A stretch of 19,468 bases of DNA from JAYPHU01 sp038127535 (GCA_038127535.1 JAYPHU010000044.1:1-19468); one strand, 5' to 3'; shown: positions 1 to 8,860, counted from the first letter of the stretch. Numbers and translations are program-made. Notes: generated by a model from the letters alone, not told the origin.

Positions 1-1473
1 AAGTTCGTCCATGAGCGCCGGCACGATTGGGGCTACGATACGGAGCCCGAACCCCATATGGACAACCGGGAGATCGAATGCGTCCGCGCCCGGGTGCTGG
101 GCGGCTGTTCCTCGATCAACGCCATGACCGTGGTGCGCGGCAACCGGGGCGACTATGACCGCTGGGCGGACTTGGGCCTGGACGGCTGGGGATACCAGGA
201 CGTGCTGCCGTATTTTAAGCGGATGGAAAGCTGGGCCGGCGGCGAGGACGACTATCGCGGCGATAGCGGCCCGTTCCATATTCAGCAGAGCACCTACCAG
301 GACCCGATGTTCGATTCCTACATGGACGCCTGCGAGAACAACGGCGTCGCCCGCACGCCGGACTATAACGGCGCCCAGCAGGAAGGGGTCGCCAAGTCTC
401 AGCAAAATATCAAGAACGGCCGGCGGTTCAGTGCGGCGGATGCCTATCTGCGGCCCGCGCTCAACCGGCCCAATCTGACGCTCCAGCTCAACAAGCTGAT
501 CACACGTCTTGTGTTTGACGGCAATCGCGCCGTCGGCGTGCAGGTGCAGGAGGCCAACGGCTCCCTCAGTGAAATACGTTGTACGCGTGAGGTGATTGTT
601 AGCGCCGGCGCGCTCAACACGCCGCACCTGCTGATGCTGTCCGGGATCGGGCCGGCGGATCAGTTAAAGGCGCAAGGGGTAGACATGCGTTTGGATGCGC
701 CCGAGGTAGGCCAGAACCTGCAAGATCATATTTCCGCCGGGCTGCAGTTCCGCCGCAAGATGCCCGGTCCCTTCGTCGCACATACGCGGGCCGACCGGCT
801 CGCGATCAGCGTGGCACGGGCTTATCTCACCGGGAAAGGCCCGGCCACGGATTTTCCGGGCGGCATGCTGGCCTTCGTGAAGTCGGAGGCGGCCAAGGCC
901 GTGCCCGATCTGCAGATTCTCTTTTGGGGCGCGCCGATCACCTCCGGGCCTTGGTTCCCAGGTATCAAATCGCCGTGGCAAGATGCGTTCGGGCTCCGCG
1001 CCGCCGTTCTGCATCCGGATAGCCGAGGCAGCCTTGAACTGGCGTCGGCCGATCCAACAAAACGGCTGCGGCTGCGACAGAATTTCCTCCAGGAAGAAAG
1101 CGACCGGCAGCTCTTGCTCAAAGGCCTGCGCCTCTGCCGGGAGATTTCCATGGATAGCAGCATGGACTGGATCAGAGGCGAGGAAGTGCTGCCCGGCGCG
1201 GACGTGACCGACGATGCCGGGCTGTTGGCCCACGCGCGAAAGACCGGCATTTCGGTGCACCATCCGGCCGGCACCTGCCGCATGGGCGGCGATGGCGCCT
1301 CCCCGGTGGATGGCGAGTTGCGGCTCCGCGGCGTGGATGGTCTTCGGGTGGTCGACGCCTCGGTGATGCCCGATCTGATCAGCGGCAACATTCATGCCGC
1401 CGTCCTGGTGATTGCGGAACGGGCGTCGGACCTCATTCTGGGCCGGGACACGTTGGAGCCCGCCGGCGTCTGA
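1..1473 (+). CDS. GMC family FAD-dependent oxidoreductase (choline/alcohol dehydrogenase type), 5' end outside window
   Basis: Flavoenzyme that oxidises an alcohol to an aldehyde or ketone. The reading frame is open from base 1, and the residues before the first ATG (position 58) already match the family (W-G-Y-x-T-E-P-E-P-H), so that ATG is internal and the Rossmann GxGxxG lies upstream of the window. Visible landmarks are the FAD-contacting VLGGCSSINAM segment, the second GMC signature (SAGALNTPHLLMLSGIGP, near 600-655), and the C-terminal domain with the catalytic-histidine motif VHHPAGTCRMGG (about 1255-1290) followed by VVDASVMPDLISGNIHAAV. The second catalytic position reads GNIHA where choline dehydrogenases have GNTNA; both His and Asn occur there in the superfamily. 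The substrate cannot be assigned. The stop lies about 100 bp before the ABC transporter operon on the same strand, so co-function is possible but a promoter appears to separate them. Confidence 0.93.
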   Translation, partial: KFVHERRHDWGYDTEPEPHMDNREIECVRARVLGGCSSINAMTVVRGNRGDYDRWADLGLDGWGYQDVLPYFKRMESWAGGEDDYRGDSGPFHIQQSTYQDPMFDSYMDACENNGVARTPDYNGAQQEGVAKSQQNIKNGRRFSAADAYLRPALNRPNLTLQLNKLITRLVFDGNRAVGVQVQEANGSLSEIRCTREVIVSAGALNTPHLLMLSGIGPADQLKAQGVDMRLDAPEVGQNLQDHISAGLQFRRKMPGPFVAHTRADRLAISVARAYLTGKGPATDFPGGMLAFVKSEAAKAVPDLQILFWGAPITSGPWFPGIKSPWQDAFGLRAAVLHPDSRGSLELASADPTKRLRLRQNFLQEESDRQLLLKGLRLCREISMDSSMDWIRGEEVLPGADVTDDAGLLAHARKTGISVHHPAGTCRMGGDGASPVDGELRLRGVDGLRVVDASVMPDLISGNIHAAVLVIAERASDLILGRDTLEPAGV

Positions 1474-1488
1474 CCCCGCCGATCCCTT

Positions 1489-1517
1489 TTGACTCCGGGG
1501 CCGGTAAAAGACACAAT
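1489..1517 (+). promoter_or_regulatory. Candidate sigma-70 promoter for the BMP ABC operon
   Basis: TTGACT (1489-1494, 5/6 match to the -35 consensus), a 17-base spacer, then CACAAT (1512-1517, 4/6 match to -10). It lies between the GMC stop and the ABC ATPase start and would leave a leader of roughly 50 bases. A 6-bp inverted repeat GGGGCC/GGCCCC (1497-1502 and 1520-1525) overlaps it but has no T-tract, so it is not a convincing terminator. Judged by eye only. Confidence 0.4.
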
Positions 1518-1576
1518 CGGGCCCCACCAGGGCGCTTTTCCGGCGCTTTCAATCCAACGTTCAACGGGCGTTCTTG

Positions 1577-3109
1577 ATGACCACTCCCCGGCTGGAACTC
1601 AGCGGCATTACCAAGGCGTATCCCGGCGTTATCGCCAATAAGGATGTCTGCCTGAAAATCATGCCGGGTGAAATCCACGCGCTGCTGGGGGAAAACGGCG
1701 CGGGCAAAAGCACGCTGGTGAAGTGCATCTACGGGGTGCAACACGCCGACACCGGCACGATCCGTTGGGAAGGGGAAGAAGTCCACATCGCCAATCCCAA
1801 TGCGGCGCGGCGGCTCGGCATCGGTATGGTGTTCCAGCATTTCTCCCTGTTCGATGCGCTGACCGTGGAAGAAAACATCGCCATCGGTATTTCGGCGGAA
1901 CTGGCCAAGGATAATCTGAACCAACGTATCCGGGAGATCTCCGCCCAGTACGGCCTGCCCCTGGACCCGGACCGCTATGTGCATACGCTGTCGGTCGGTG
2001 AACGCCAGCGGATCGAGGTGGTGCGCTGTCTGTTACAGAACCCGCGACTATTGATTATGGACGAACCCACGTCGGTGCTGACGCCCCAGGAAGTGGAGGG
2101 CTTGTTCGAGACGCTGCGGCGTTTGGCGGCGGAAGATGTTTCGATCCTCTATATCAGCCATAAGCTGGACGAAATCAAAGCCCTCTGCCATACCGCGACC
2201 ATCATGCGCATGGGCGAAGTGGTGCGGGAGTGTATTCCGTCGGAGGAAACGCCCCGCTCCATGGCGGAGATGATGATGGGCGCCAATCTGGTCGCGCCGG
2301 AACGTCACTGGAGCCACGACGGCGGGGAGGTCCGGCTTGCGGTCAACAATCTAAACTTCGCCTCGCCCCATCTGCACGGGACCAATTTGAAAGACATTTC
2401 CTTCGAGGTTCGGGCCGGCGAAGTGTTCGGCATCGCCGGGATCGCCGGCAATGGCCAGCGGGAACTGATGGAGGTCCTGAGCGGCGAAGCGCCCGCCGGC
2501 GATAACGAGGCCATCTCCATCTCCGGGCAGGCGGTGGGGCTGATGGGGCCGACGGAACGCCGGGCCGCAGGTATGGGCTTGGTGCCGGAAGAGCGCCTCG
2601 GCCACGGCGCGGTGCCGGATATGAGTCTCTGGGAAAACGCGTTTCTGTCGGGCGCACGGCGGATGAACCTGTTGGACAAGGGCTTTATCCGAGTGGCGGG
2701 CTCCGCCGAATACGCGGACCGGATCGTCCGGGACTTTAATGTGAAGACCCGAGGTGTCGCGCATCCCGCGCAGTCGCTCTCCGGCGGCAATCTGCAGAAG
2801 TTCATCTTTGGCCGGGAAATCCTGCAGAACCCCGGCGTTATTGTCGCCCTACAGCCGACCTGGGGCGTCGATGCGGGTTCGGCGGCCGCCATCCGACAGG
2901 CGATGATTGATCTGGCTGAAGGCGGCGCGGCGGTGCTGGTGATTTCCCAAGACCTGGAGGAGTTATTCGAGGTCTCCGACCGCCTCGCCGTCATTTGCGA
3001 GGGCCGCTTGTCGGAAGCGCATCCGGTGAACAGCATCAGCGTGGACGAGATCGGGCTGCTGATGTCGGGCATCTCGGAGAAAGCGGTGGAGGTTTCCCAT
3101 GCCGATTAG
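1577..3109 (+). CDS. BMP-family ABC transporter, double ATPase subunit (nucleoside/purine-type importer)
   Basis: ATP-hydrolysing subunit with two fused nucleotide-binding domains, 510 residues, the usual size for the RbsA/YufO-like group. Domain 1 has Walker A GENGAGKST (about residues 38-46), Q-loop Q87, signature LSVGE (138-142) and Walker B LLIMDEPTS (158-166). Domain 2 (from about residue 250) has a degenerate A-loop (AGNGQREL), signature LSGGNLQ and a Walker B ending ALQPTWGVD without the D-E pair. A second site reading xxQPTxGxD is normal for this family. Start: ATG 1577 is preferred over the in-frame TTG at 1574 immediately before it; no strong ribosome binding site decides the matter. 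The last 11 bases overlap the first permease gene, indicating translational coupling. It energises import through the two permeases that follow. Confidence 0.93.
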   Translation: MTTPRLELSGITKAYPGVIANKDVCLKIMPGEIHALLGENGAGKSTLVKCIYGVQHADTGTIRWEGEEVHIANPNAARRLGIGMVFQHFSLFDALTVEENIAIGISAELAKDNLNQRIREISAQYGLPLDPDRYVHTLSVGERQRIEVVRCLLQNPRLLIMDEPTSVLTPQEVEGLFETLRRLAAEDVSILYISHKLDEIKALCHTATIMRMGEVVRECIPSEETPRSMAEMMMGANLVAPERHWSHDGGEVRLAVNNLNFASPHLHGTNLKDISFEVRAGEVFGIAGIAGNGQRELMEVLSGEAPAGDNEAISISGQAVGLMGPTERRAAGMGLVPEERLGHGAVPDMSLWENAFLSGARRMNLLDKGFIRVAGSAEYADRIVRDFNVKTRGVAHPAQSLSGGNLQKFIFGREILQNPGVIVALQPTWGVDAGSAAAIRQAMIDLAEGGAAVLVISQDLEELFEVSDRLAVICEGRLSEAHPVNSISVDEIGLLMSGISEKAVEVSHAD

Positions 3110-4178
3110 GCTGGAGGAACGGGCCGAGTTCTCGAAGGCGATGATCTACGGCTCGCCGGTGTTGGCAGTGGTGCTGACCCTAATCGCCGGGATCGGCCTG
3201 TTTGCCTTGTTGGGAGTCAATCCGGCGGCGGCGATCTATTCCTTTTTCATCTCGCCGGTCTCCACGATAGACGGGGTGGCGGAACTGTTCGTCAAGGCGA
3301 CGCCCCTAGTGTTGATCGGGGTCGGGCTGTCATTCGGATTCCGGGCCAATGTCTGGAATATTGGCGCGGAAGGACAATTGGTCATCGGCGGCGTGCTCAG
3401 CGGCGGTCTGGCCCTGGCGTTTTTCGAGGTGGAGTCGGTCTTTCTGCTGCCGGCGATGATGGTGGCGGGCGTGCTGGGCGGGATGGCCTGGGCGGCGATC
3501 CCGGCGTTTCTCAAGACCCGCTACAACACCAATGAAATTCTCACCAGTTTGATGCTGGTCTATATCGGCGCGCTGGTCTTGTCGTATCTGATCCATGGGC
3601 CGTGGAAAGCGCCTGGGAGCTTGAATTTTCCGGAGTCCGAACTGTTTCACCCCTCTGCGCAGATGCCGATCCTGGTGGCGGAGACGCGGCTGCATATCGG
3701 CTGGATTTTGGCGCTGCTGGTGGTGGTCACCGGCTGGATCCTGATTTCCAAACACATCATTGGTTTCCAAATTAAGGTCATCGGCATGGCGCCTCTGGCC
3801 GCCGGCTTCGCCGGCTTCCGGGAGAAACGCATCGTCTGGATGACGCTGATGATCGGCGGCGGTACGGCCGGGCTCGCCGGTATGATCGAGGTTTCCGGCC
3901 CCATCGGCCAGATCGTCCCGGTGATTTCGCCCGGCTATGGCTTTACCGCGATCATTGTCGCCTTCCTCGGACGGCTGCATCCCGTCGGCGTGCTGTTCGC
4001 CGGCACCCTGATGGCGCTCACCTATCTTGGGGGCGAGGCGGCGCAGATTGACCTCAACCTGCCCAACGCCGTGACCGGGGTGTTCCAAGGCTTGCTGCTG
4101 TTCTTCCTGTTGGCGGCCGACGTGCTGGTCAAATACCGCATCCGAATCGGCTCAAGGGCACCGGCTGCCATTTCCTAA
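3099..4178 (+). CDS. BMP-family ABC transporter permease 1
   Basis: Inner-membrane channel subunit of the branched-chain amino acid/ribose/nucleoside permease type (BPD_transp_2), 359 residues with about nine or ten hydrophobic segments. Landmarks are GFRANVWNIGAEGQ, with its conserved N-x-G-x-E-G-Q (about residues 83-96), and the cytoplasmic coupling segment KTRYNTNEILTSLML. The N-terminus has a short charged stretch (RLEERAEFSK) before the first membrane segment, as in YufP-like proteins. The ATG sits inside the end of the ATPase gene (11-base overlap), and the next permease starts 18 bases after this stop, so all three are one transcript. It forms a heterodimer with permease 2. Substrate is inferred from the family (purine nucleosides most often) and is not shown by the sequence. 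Confidence 0.92.
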   Translation: MPIRLEERAEFSKAMIYGSPVLAVVLTLIAGIGLFALLGVNPAAAIYSFFISPVSTIDGVAELFVKATPLVLIGVGLSFGFRANVWNIGAEGQLVIGGVLSGGLALAFFEVESVFLLPAMMVAGVLGGMAWAAIPAFLKTRYNTNEILTSLMLVYIGALVLSYLIHGPWKAPGSLNFPESELFHPSAQMPILVAETRLHIGWILALLVVVTGWILISKHIIGFQIKVIGMAPLAAGFAGFREKRIVWMTLMIGGGTAGLAGMIEVSGPIGQIVPVISPGYGFTAIIVAFLGRLHPVGVLFAGTLMALTYLGGEAAQIDLNLPNAVTGVFQGLLLFFLLAADVLVKYRIRIGSRAPAAIS

Positions 4179-4195
4179 GGGGCAACGGAGTAGCC

Positions 4196-5116
4196 ATGGA
4201 CACTTTCACCCTCACCATGTTGACCATAATCACCGCGTCCACACCGCTGGTGTTTGCCGCCGTGGGCGAGGTGCTGGTAGAGAAATCCGGCGTCCTCAAT
4301 CTGGGCGTCGAGGGCATGATGATCATGGGTGCGATTGCCGCGTTTGCCACCGGCGTCTCCACCGGCAGCGCGATCCTGGCCATCCTCGCCGGCGCCGGGG
4401 CGGGGATGTTGGTGGGATTTTTGTTCGGCGTCCTGACCCTTAATCTGATGGCCAATCAGGTGGCGACGGGCTTGGCGCTGACCTTGTTCGGGCTGGGTCT
4501 GAGCGCACTTCTCGGCGCGGATTATGTGGGGAAGACTTTTACCGGCCTGCCCAAGCTGGATATTCCGTTCCTGAGCCAGATACCCGTCATTGGACCGATC
4601 ATTTTAGGTCAGGACGGTTTGGTGTATCTCTCTGTCGCTTCAGTGATCGGCTTGGGTTGGTTTATGGCCAAGACCCGTTGGGGATTGTTGGTCCGGGCCG
4701 TCGGAGAGAACCATGAGGCCGCCCATTCCATCGGCCATCCGGTCAATTTGATTCGCATGCTTTGCGTGCTGTTCGGGGGTGCCATGGCCGGATTAGGCGG
4801 GGCTTATTTGTCTTTGGCGCACACGCCGCTTTGGGTCGAGAACATGACCGCGGGGAGAGGCTGGATCGCCCTGGCACTGGTGGTTTTCGCCTCCTGGAAG
4901 CCGGCCAGAGCGTTCTTCGGCGCCTACCTTTTTGGCGGCATTTCGATCATTCAGCTACATGCCCAGGCATTAGGCATTGCCATACCCGCACAGTTTATGT
5001 CTATGCTGCCTTATGCCGCGACGATCATTGTTCTAGTATTGATCTCCAAGGACGCTTCGCGGGCGCGACTGAACGCGCCGGCGTGCCTTGGCAAAAGTTT
5101 TCGCGCAACCGCTTAA
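4196..5116 (+). CDS. BMP-family ABC transporter permease 2
   Basis: Second inner-membrane subunit, 306 residues, shorter than permease 1 as is usual for this pair (YufQ-like). The N-terminal family hallmark is VLVEKSGVLNLGVEGMMIMGA (about residues 25-45), followed by repeated hydrophobic segments and the coupling region RWGLLVRAVGENHEAAHSIG (about 160-180). The start is supported by GGGGCAACGGAG a few bases upstream of ATG 4196. The C-terminal tail (SRARLNAPACLGKSFRATA) is basic and probably cytoplasmic. The binding-protein gene follows after 30 bases with its own strong ribosome binding site. Confidence 0.92.
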   Translation: MDTFTLTMLTIITASTPLVFAAVGEVLVEKSGVLNLGVEGMMIMGAIAAFATGVSTGSAILAILAGAGAGMLVGFLFGVLTLNLMANQVATGLALTLFGLGLSALLGADYVGKTFTGLPKLDIPFLSQIPVIGPIILGQDGLVYLSVASVIGLGWFMAKTRWGLLVRAVGENHEAAHSIGHPVNLIRMLCVLFGGAMAGLGGAYLSLAHTPLWVENMTAGRGWIALALVVFASWKPARAFFGAYLFGGISIIQLHAQALGIAIPAQFMSMLPYAATIIVLVLISKDASRARLNAPACLGKSFRATA

Positions 5117-5146
5117 AACACCCTAACCGCGACGGAGGAAGTAAGG

Positions 5147-6232
5147 ATGACATTCAAAAAATCAATAATCGGCCTGGCGGCGATTGCCGCCGCGGGCGCC
5201 ATGGCTTTCACAGCCCCGGCCAAAGCCGCCGATCCGCTTAAGGTCGGCTTTGTCTATGTGGGCCCCATTGGTGACCACGGCTGGTCCTACGAACACAATC
5301 AAGGCCGCCTGGCGATTGAACGGGCATTCGGCGATCTGGTGAAAACCAGCTACGTGGAAAAAGTGCCGGAAGGCGCGGACGCGCAACGTGTCATCACTCA
5401 GTTGGTGCAGAAAGGCCATGGCCTCATCTTCACCACGTCGTTCGGCTACATGAACCCGACGCAGCGGGTGGCCAAGCGCTTCCCCAAGGTGAAGTTCGAG
5501 CATGCCACCGGGTTCAAGCGTTCACCCAACATGTCCACCTATTCCGCCCGGTTCTATGAAGGCCGCCATGTTGCGGGTCTGCTGGCGGGTAAAATGACCA
5601 AAACAAATAAGCTGGGCTACGTAGCGTCCTTCCCGATTCCGGAAGTGATCCGCGGCATCAACGCGACCATCATCGCGGCGCGGTCGGTCAATCCGAAAGC
5701 GACTATCAAGGTTGTCTGGGTATCCACCTGGTTCGATCCGGGCAAGGAAGCGGACGCGGCCAAGGCGCTGATCGACCAGGGCGTTGACGTGATGCTGCAG
5801 CATACCGATTCCCCGGCCCCGGTGCAGGTGGCCGAACAGCGGGGCATCTGGGCCGTCGGGCAAGCGTCCGACATGAAACGGTTCGGCCCGAAATCTCACA
5901 TGACGGCCATTATCGACAACTGGGCGCCCTACTACATCGCGCGCACAAAGGCGGTCATCGACGGCACCTGGAAGTCTCAGGACACCTGGGGCGGGTTTAA
6001 ATCCGGCATGGTTGAAATGGGTGACTTTAACTCTGCTCTTCCGGCGGATGTCGTCGCCATGGCGAAAAAAGCCCAGGAAGGGATTACGAACGGTTCCATC
6101 CACGCCTTCCAGGGACCGATCAAAGACCAATCTGGTAAGATCGTGATCAAGGCCGGCGAACGGGCGAGTGATAAGATGCTGGCCGGTATGAACTTCTACG
6201 TCGAAGGCGTCGACGGCAGCATTCCGAAATAA
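5147..6232 (+). CDS. BMP family ABC transporter substrate-binding protein (periplasmic)
   Basis: Periplasmic ligand-binding component, 361 residues. It starts with a Sec signal peptide: positive MTFKK, a hydrophobic core to about residue 22, and an AKA-A cleavage site after residue 27. There is no lipobox Cys, so it should be soluble. The mature start LKVGFVYVGPIGDHGWSYEH matches the Bmp/PnrA-like fold, in which this loop contacts the ligand. A strong ribosome binding site (GGAGGAAG) precedes ATG 5147. It is the last gene of the ATPase-permease-permease-binding protein operon; in many relatives the binding protein comes first. Characterised Bmp proteins bind purine nucleosides, but others bind different ligands, so the substrate here stays open. 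A hairpin terminator follows 22 bases after the stop. Confidence 0.93.
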   Translation: MTFKKSIIGLAAIAAAGAMAFTAPAKAADPLKVGFVYVGPIGDHGWSYEHNQGRLAIERAFGDLVKTSYVEKVPEGADAQRVITQLVQKGHGLIFTTSFGYMNPTQRVAKRFPKVKFEHATGFKRSPNMSTYSARFYEGRHVAGLLAGKMTKTNKLGYVASFPIPEVIRGINATIIAARSVNPKATIKVVWVSTWFDPGKEADAAKALIDQGVDVMLQHTDSPAPVQVAEQRGIWAVGQASDMKRFGPKSHMTAIIDNWAPYYIARTKAVIDGTWKSQDTWGGFKSGMVEMGDFNSALPADVVAMAKKAQEGITNGSIHAFQGPIKDQSGKIVIKAGERASDKMLAGMNFYVEGVDGSIPK

Positions 6233-6253
6233 TTCGACAAGCAATCGAATATC

Positions 6254-6287
6254 GGGGCCCGGTCTCTTGGTCGGGCCCCATTTGTTT
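6254..6287 (+). terminator. Rho-independent terminator of the BMP ABC operon
   Basis: Perfect 8-bp inverted repeat GGGGCCCG (6254-6261) / CGGGCCCC (6272-6279) with a 10-base loop, followed by ATTTGTTT. It lies 22 bases after the binding-protein stop and between two convergent genes, so it may also act, less well, on the opposing transcript. The rest of 6288-6382 shows nothing further. Confidence 0.8.
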
Positions 6288-6382
6288 GGTGCGGGACGCT
6301 ATTGCGCTGATTTCGGCTAGAACGCTCTCATACCGCCCTCCCACGAATGATCCATCAATTGCCGGATAGGGGGCTGGACTGA

Positions 6383-8713
6383 TCAGTCTGCCTCCGCTTC
6401 TTGTAGTGCCTGCCAGATTTTTTCCGGCGTTGCCGGCATATCCAAGTGCGTGACGCCTTCGGGCGCCAGCGCATCCAGCACGGCATTCATGATGGCCGCT
6501 AGACCGCCCACATTGCCGGCTTCGCCCGCGCCCTTTGCGCCAATCGGATTGGTCGCGGTCGGCACGGGATTGTTGTCACAGTCAAATTGGCACATATCGT
6601 CCGCGCGCGGCATGCCGTAATCCAGGAAGGAGCCGGTGAGGAGTTGACCGGTCTCATCGTCATAGACAACCTGTTCGGAAAAAACCTGACCGACAGCCTG
6701 GCCGATGCCGCCGTGAATTTGCCCTTCCAAAGTGAGGGCGTTGATTACCGTCCCGACATCGTCGGTAACCGTGTAGCGTAGGACCTCACAATCGCCTGTG
6801 TCCGGATCGATTTCCACCTCGCAGACGTGACAGCCGTTGGGGAAGTTTGGAATATCCGGTGCGAAAGTGGCCGAGTCATAGAGTCCGGGTTCCAGATGAT
6901 CCGGCACTTCCTTGCTGTTGAAGGCCGATTTTGCCACATCCTTGAGTGTCATGGTCTTGTCGGTGCCGACCACCCGGAATGTTCCGTCCTCGAACTCGAT
7001 ATCCTTCTCGGCAGCTTCTAGGAAATGGGCGGCAAATTGGCGCGCCTTATCGACCACCTTGTCGGCCGCCATGACAGCGGCTGTGCCGCCCAGCGCCGCC
7101 GTGCGCGAGGCATAGGTGCCACCGCCGTCGGGCAAAATGTCGGTGTCGCCCTCAAACACGCGGATATCATCCTCGTCGAGCCCCAGCCGGTCGCTGATCA
7201 GAATTTTGTACATGGTTTCGTGGCCCTGACCGTGATTGAGGGAGCCGGCCTGGACAGTAAGTGCTCCTGTAGGGTCAAAACGCACGACGACTGTTTCACC
7301 CTTCATTTGTGAGGTTTGTTCGATAATATTGGACATGCCAATGCCGCGTAGTTTGCCCCGTTTCTTAGCTTCGGCGCGCCGGTCCTCGAACGTGGCGTAT
7401 TCGGCGCGGGCCAATGAATCCTCCAAGTTCTTGGGGAAATCACCGCAATCTAGGGTGTAGATCAGACCCGTTTTGAACGGCATGGCCTCGGCTGGAACGG
7501 TGTTGCGGCGCCGGATTTCCGCCCGGTCTAGCCCCATTTCCCGGGCCGCCCGGTCGATAAGACGTTCGACGATATAGGACGCCTCCGGCCGGCCTGACCC
7601 CCGATAGGGACCCGTGATCGACGTGTTGGTGAAAACCACGTTTACATGGGCGGCGATAGCGGGTGTGGTATAGGTGCCCGCCAAGCCACCCAGGTGGAAG
7701 GTGGGCGTGACGATGCTGGACCGGCCCAGATAGCCGCCGACGGTGATAGTGTTCTCTACCTTGATGGCGAGAAATTTGCCGTCCTTATCGAGGGCGATGG
7801 CGGCCTCCGTCCACATGTCCCGGTCGTGTTCGTCGGTCGCCAAGCCTTCGGACCGGTCGCTGATCCATTTCACCGGCCGGCCAATTTTCTTCGCGGCCCA
7901 GGGACAGAGAATATACTCCGGTGAATAGCCACCCTTGAGACCGAAGCTGCCGCCGACATCACCGGACATGATCCGGAACGCCGTGCCCGGCACCCGAAAA
8001 ACGTTATTCGACATGGCGGTTTTCAGGTTGTAGGGCTGCTGGACTCCGGCGTAAAGCGTATAGCGATCCTGCCGATGGTCATAGTCGCCAAGACAGCCCC
8101 TGGTCTCCATCGTGTTGGGGGATATTCGGTTGATCCGGAGCTTCAGCCGACTGACATGGTGGGAGGCGTTGAATGCAGCCTCCACCTGGTCGGTGTCACC
8201 GACGTCGTGGATGTAGCATTCATTGGCCGCGCAATCAGGCCAAAGCTGCGGTGCATCCAGCTCTCGTGCTTTGAGTGGGTCGGTGACCGACGGCAAAGGC
8301 GTGTAGTCTACCTCAATCAATTCCGCCGCATCCTTGGCCTGGTCCAACGTCTCGGCGACAACAAAAGCGACCGGATCTCCCACATACATAACCCGCTCCA
8401 ACACCAGCGCGGGCCTGGGTGTTAGATAGAGCGGCGAGCCGTCCCGGCGTTTGAAAAATGTGATCTCAGGCAAGTGGGAGCCAAGACCATCGGCGGCAAA
8501 ATCCTCACCCGTGTAAACGGCAACCACACCCGGCGCATCCTTGGCCTTAGATACATTGATGCTGTTGATTTCTGCATGGGCATGGGGCGAGCGAAGCACA
8601 AAACCGTGGCACATTCGCGGCAGGACGTAGTCGTCGATATATAGTCCCCGGCCCGTTAGCAGCCTTGGGTCCTCGGTGCGCGGCACCGGCTGACCCATCG
8701 CAAACTTACCCAT
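6383..8713 (-). CDS. Xanthine dehydrogenase/CoxL family molybdopterin-binding large subunit (stand-alone)
   Basis: Molybdenum hydroxylase catalytic subunit, 776 residues, full length for the family. The N-terminal a/b-hammerhead domain starts with PVPRTEDPRLLTGRGLYIDD (residues 9-28). The Mo-cofactor domain has GGSFG (254-258), the active-site loop GPYRGSGRPEA (368-378), and the C-terminal GAKGAGEAG motif whose Glu (about 731) is the expected catalytic base. The loop reads PYRGSGR and lacks the AYxCSFR signature of true form-I CO dehydrogenase, so CO oxidation is unlikely. No 2Fe-2S small subunit or FAD medium subunit gene is adjacent, although this subunit normally needs both. ATG 8713 is supported by GGGGAGGA just upstream. 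It is divergent from the class II aldolase gene. The substrate (purine, aldehyde or N-heterocycle) is unknown. Confidence 0.92.
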   Translation of the reverse strand: MGKFAMGQPVPRTEDPRLLTGRGLYIDDYVLPRMCHGFVLRSPHAHAEINSINVSKAKDAPGVVAVYTGEDFAADGLGSHLPEITFFKRRDGSPLYLTPRPALVLERVMYVGDPVAFVVAETLDQAKDAAELIEVDYTPLPSVTDPLKARELDAPQLWPDCAANECYIHDVGDTDQVEAAFNASHHVSRLKLRINRISPNTMETRGCLGDYDHRQDRYTLYAGVQQPYNLKTAMSNNVFRVPGTAFRIMSGDVGGSFGLKGGYSPEYILCPWAAKKIGRPVKWISDRSEGLATDEHDRDMWTEAAIALDKDGKFLAIKVENTITVGGYLGRSSIVTPTFHLGGLAGTYTTPAIAAHVNVVFTNTSITGPYRGSGRPEASYIVERLIDRAAREMGLDRAEIRRRNTVPAEAMPFKTGLIYTLDCGDFPKNLEDSLARAEYATFEDRRAEAKKRGKLRGIGMSNIIEQTSQMKGETVVVRFDPTGALTVQAGSLNHGQGHETMYKILISDRLGLDEDDIRVFEGDTDILPDGGGTYASRTAALGGTAAVMAADKVVDKARQFAAHFLEAAEKDIEFEDGTFRVVGTDKTMTLKDVAKSAFNSKEVPDHLEPGLYDSATFAPDIPNFPNGCHVCEVEIDPDTGDCEVLRYTVTDDVGTVINALTLEGQIHGGIGQAVGQVFSEQVVYDDETGQLLTGSFLDYGMPRADDMCQFDCDNNPVPTATNPIGAKGAGEAGNVGGLAAIMNAVLDALAPEGVTHLDMPATPEKIWQALQEAEAD

Positions 8714-8801
8714 AAGTCCTCCCCATATTTAGCTACTATTTGGGATACGTTAGCTGGAAATACGGTCCCGGCCAAGTTAGAGCCAGGGCGTTTTGGTTGA
8801 C

Positions 8802-8844
8802 AAAACGGCGTTGCCGTCGCCCCATTGTCCCAGCCGTTTTTTTT
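8802..8844 (+). promoter_or_regulatory. Inverted repeats with T-tract in the leader of the aldolase gene (possible attenuator)
   Basis: AAAACGGC (8802-8809) is the exact inverse of GCCGTTTT (8833-8840), which runs on into eight T in total (8837-8844) directly before the ribosome binding site. A second, mutually exclusive hairpin is possible: ACGGC (8805-8809) with GCCGT (8813-8817) across a 3-base loop. A consensus TTGACA sits at 8797-8802, but no good -10 follows at 16-18 bases. The layout resembles a terminator/antiterminator switch or an operator palindrome; this is inference. Confidence 0.3.
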
Positions 8845-8860
8845 AGGGGAGACAAAGACG

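Noticed and set aside
1497..1525. Terminator after the GMC gene
   Set aside because: The GGGGCC/GGCCCC stem has a long loop and no T-tract, and it overlaps a better candidate promoter.
664..1527. Long minus-strand open frame opposite the GMC oxidoreductase
   Set aside because: It is a composition shadow in a GC-rich gene: no family motif, no ribosome binding site, while the plus strand carries clear GMC signatures.
2800..2880. Missing Walker B Asp-Glu in the second ATPase domain, as a possible inactivating change
   Set aside because: A QPTxGxD second site is the normal state in BMP-type double ATPases.
3330..4088. 252-residue minus-strand open frame opposite permease 1
   Set aside because: Its polar, His/Asp/Gln-rich translation is the antisense of membrane helices. 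The plus-strand permease is unambiguous.
6383..8713. Carbon monoxide dehydrogenase large subunit (coxL)
   Set aside because: The active-site loop is PYRGSGR and lacks the Cys-containing AYxCSFR. No coxM, coxS or accessory cox genes are adjacent.
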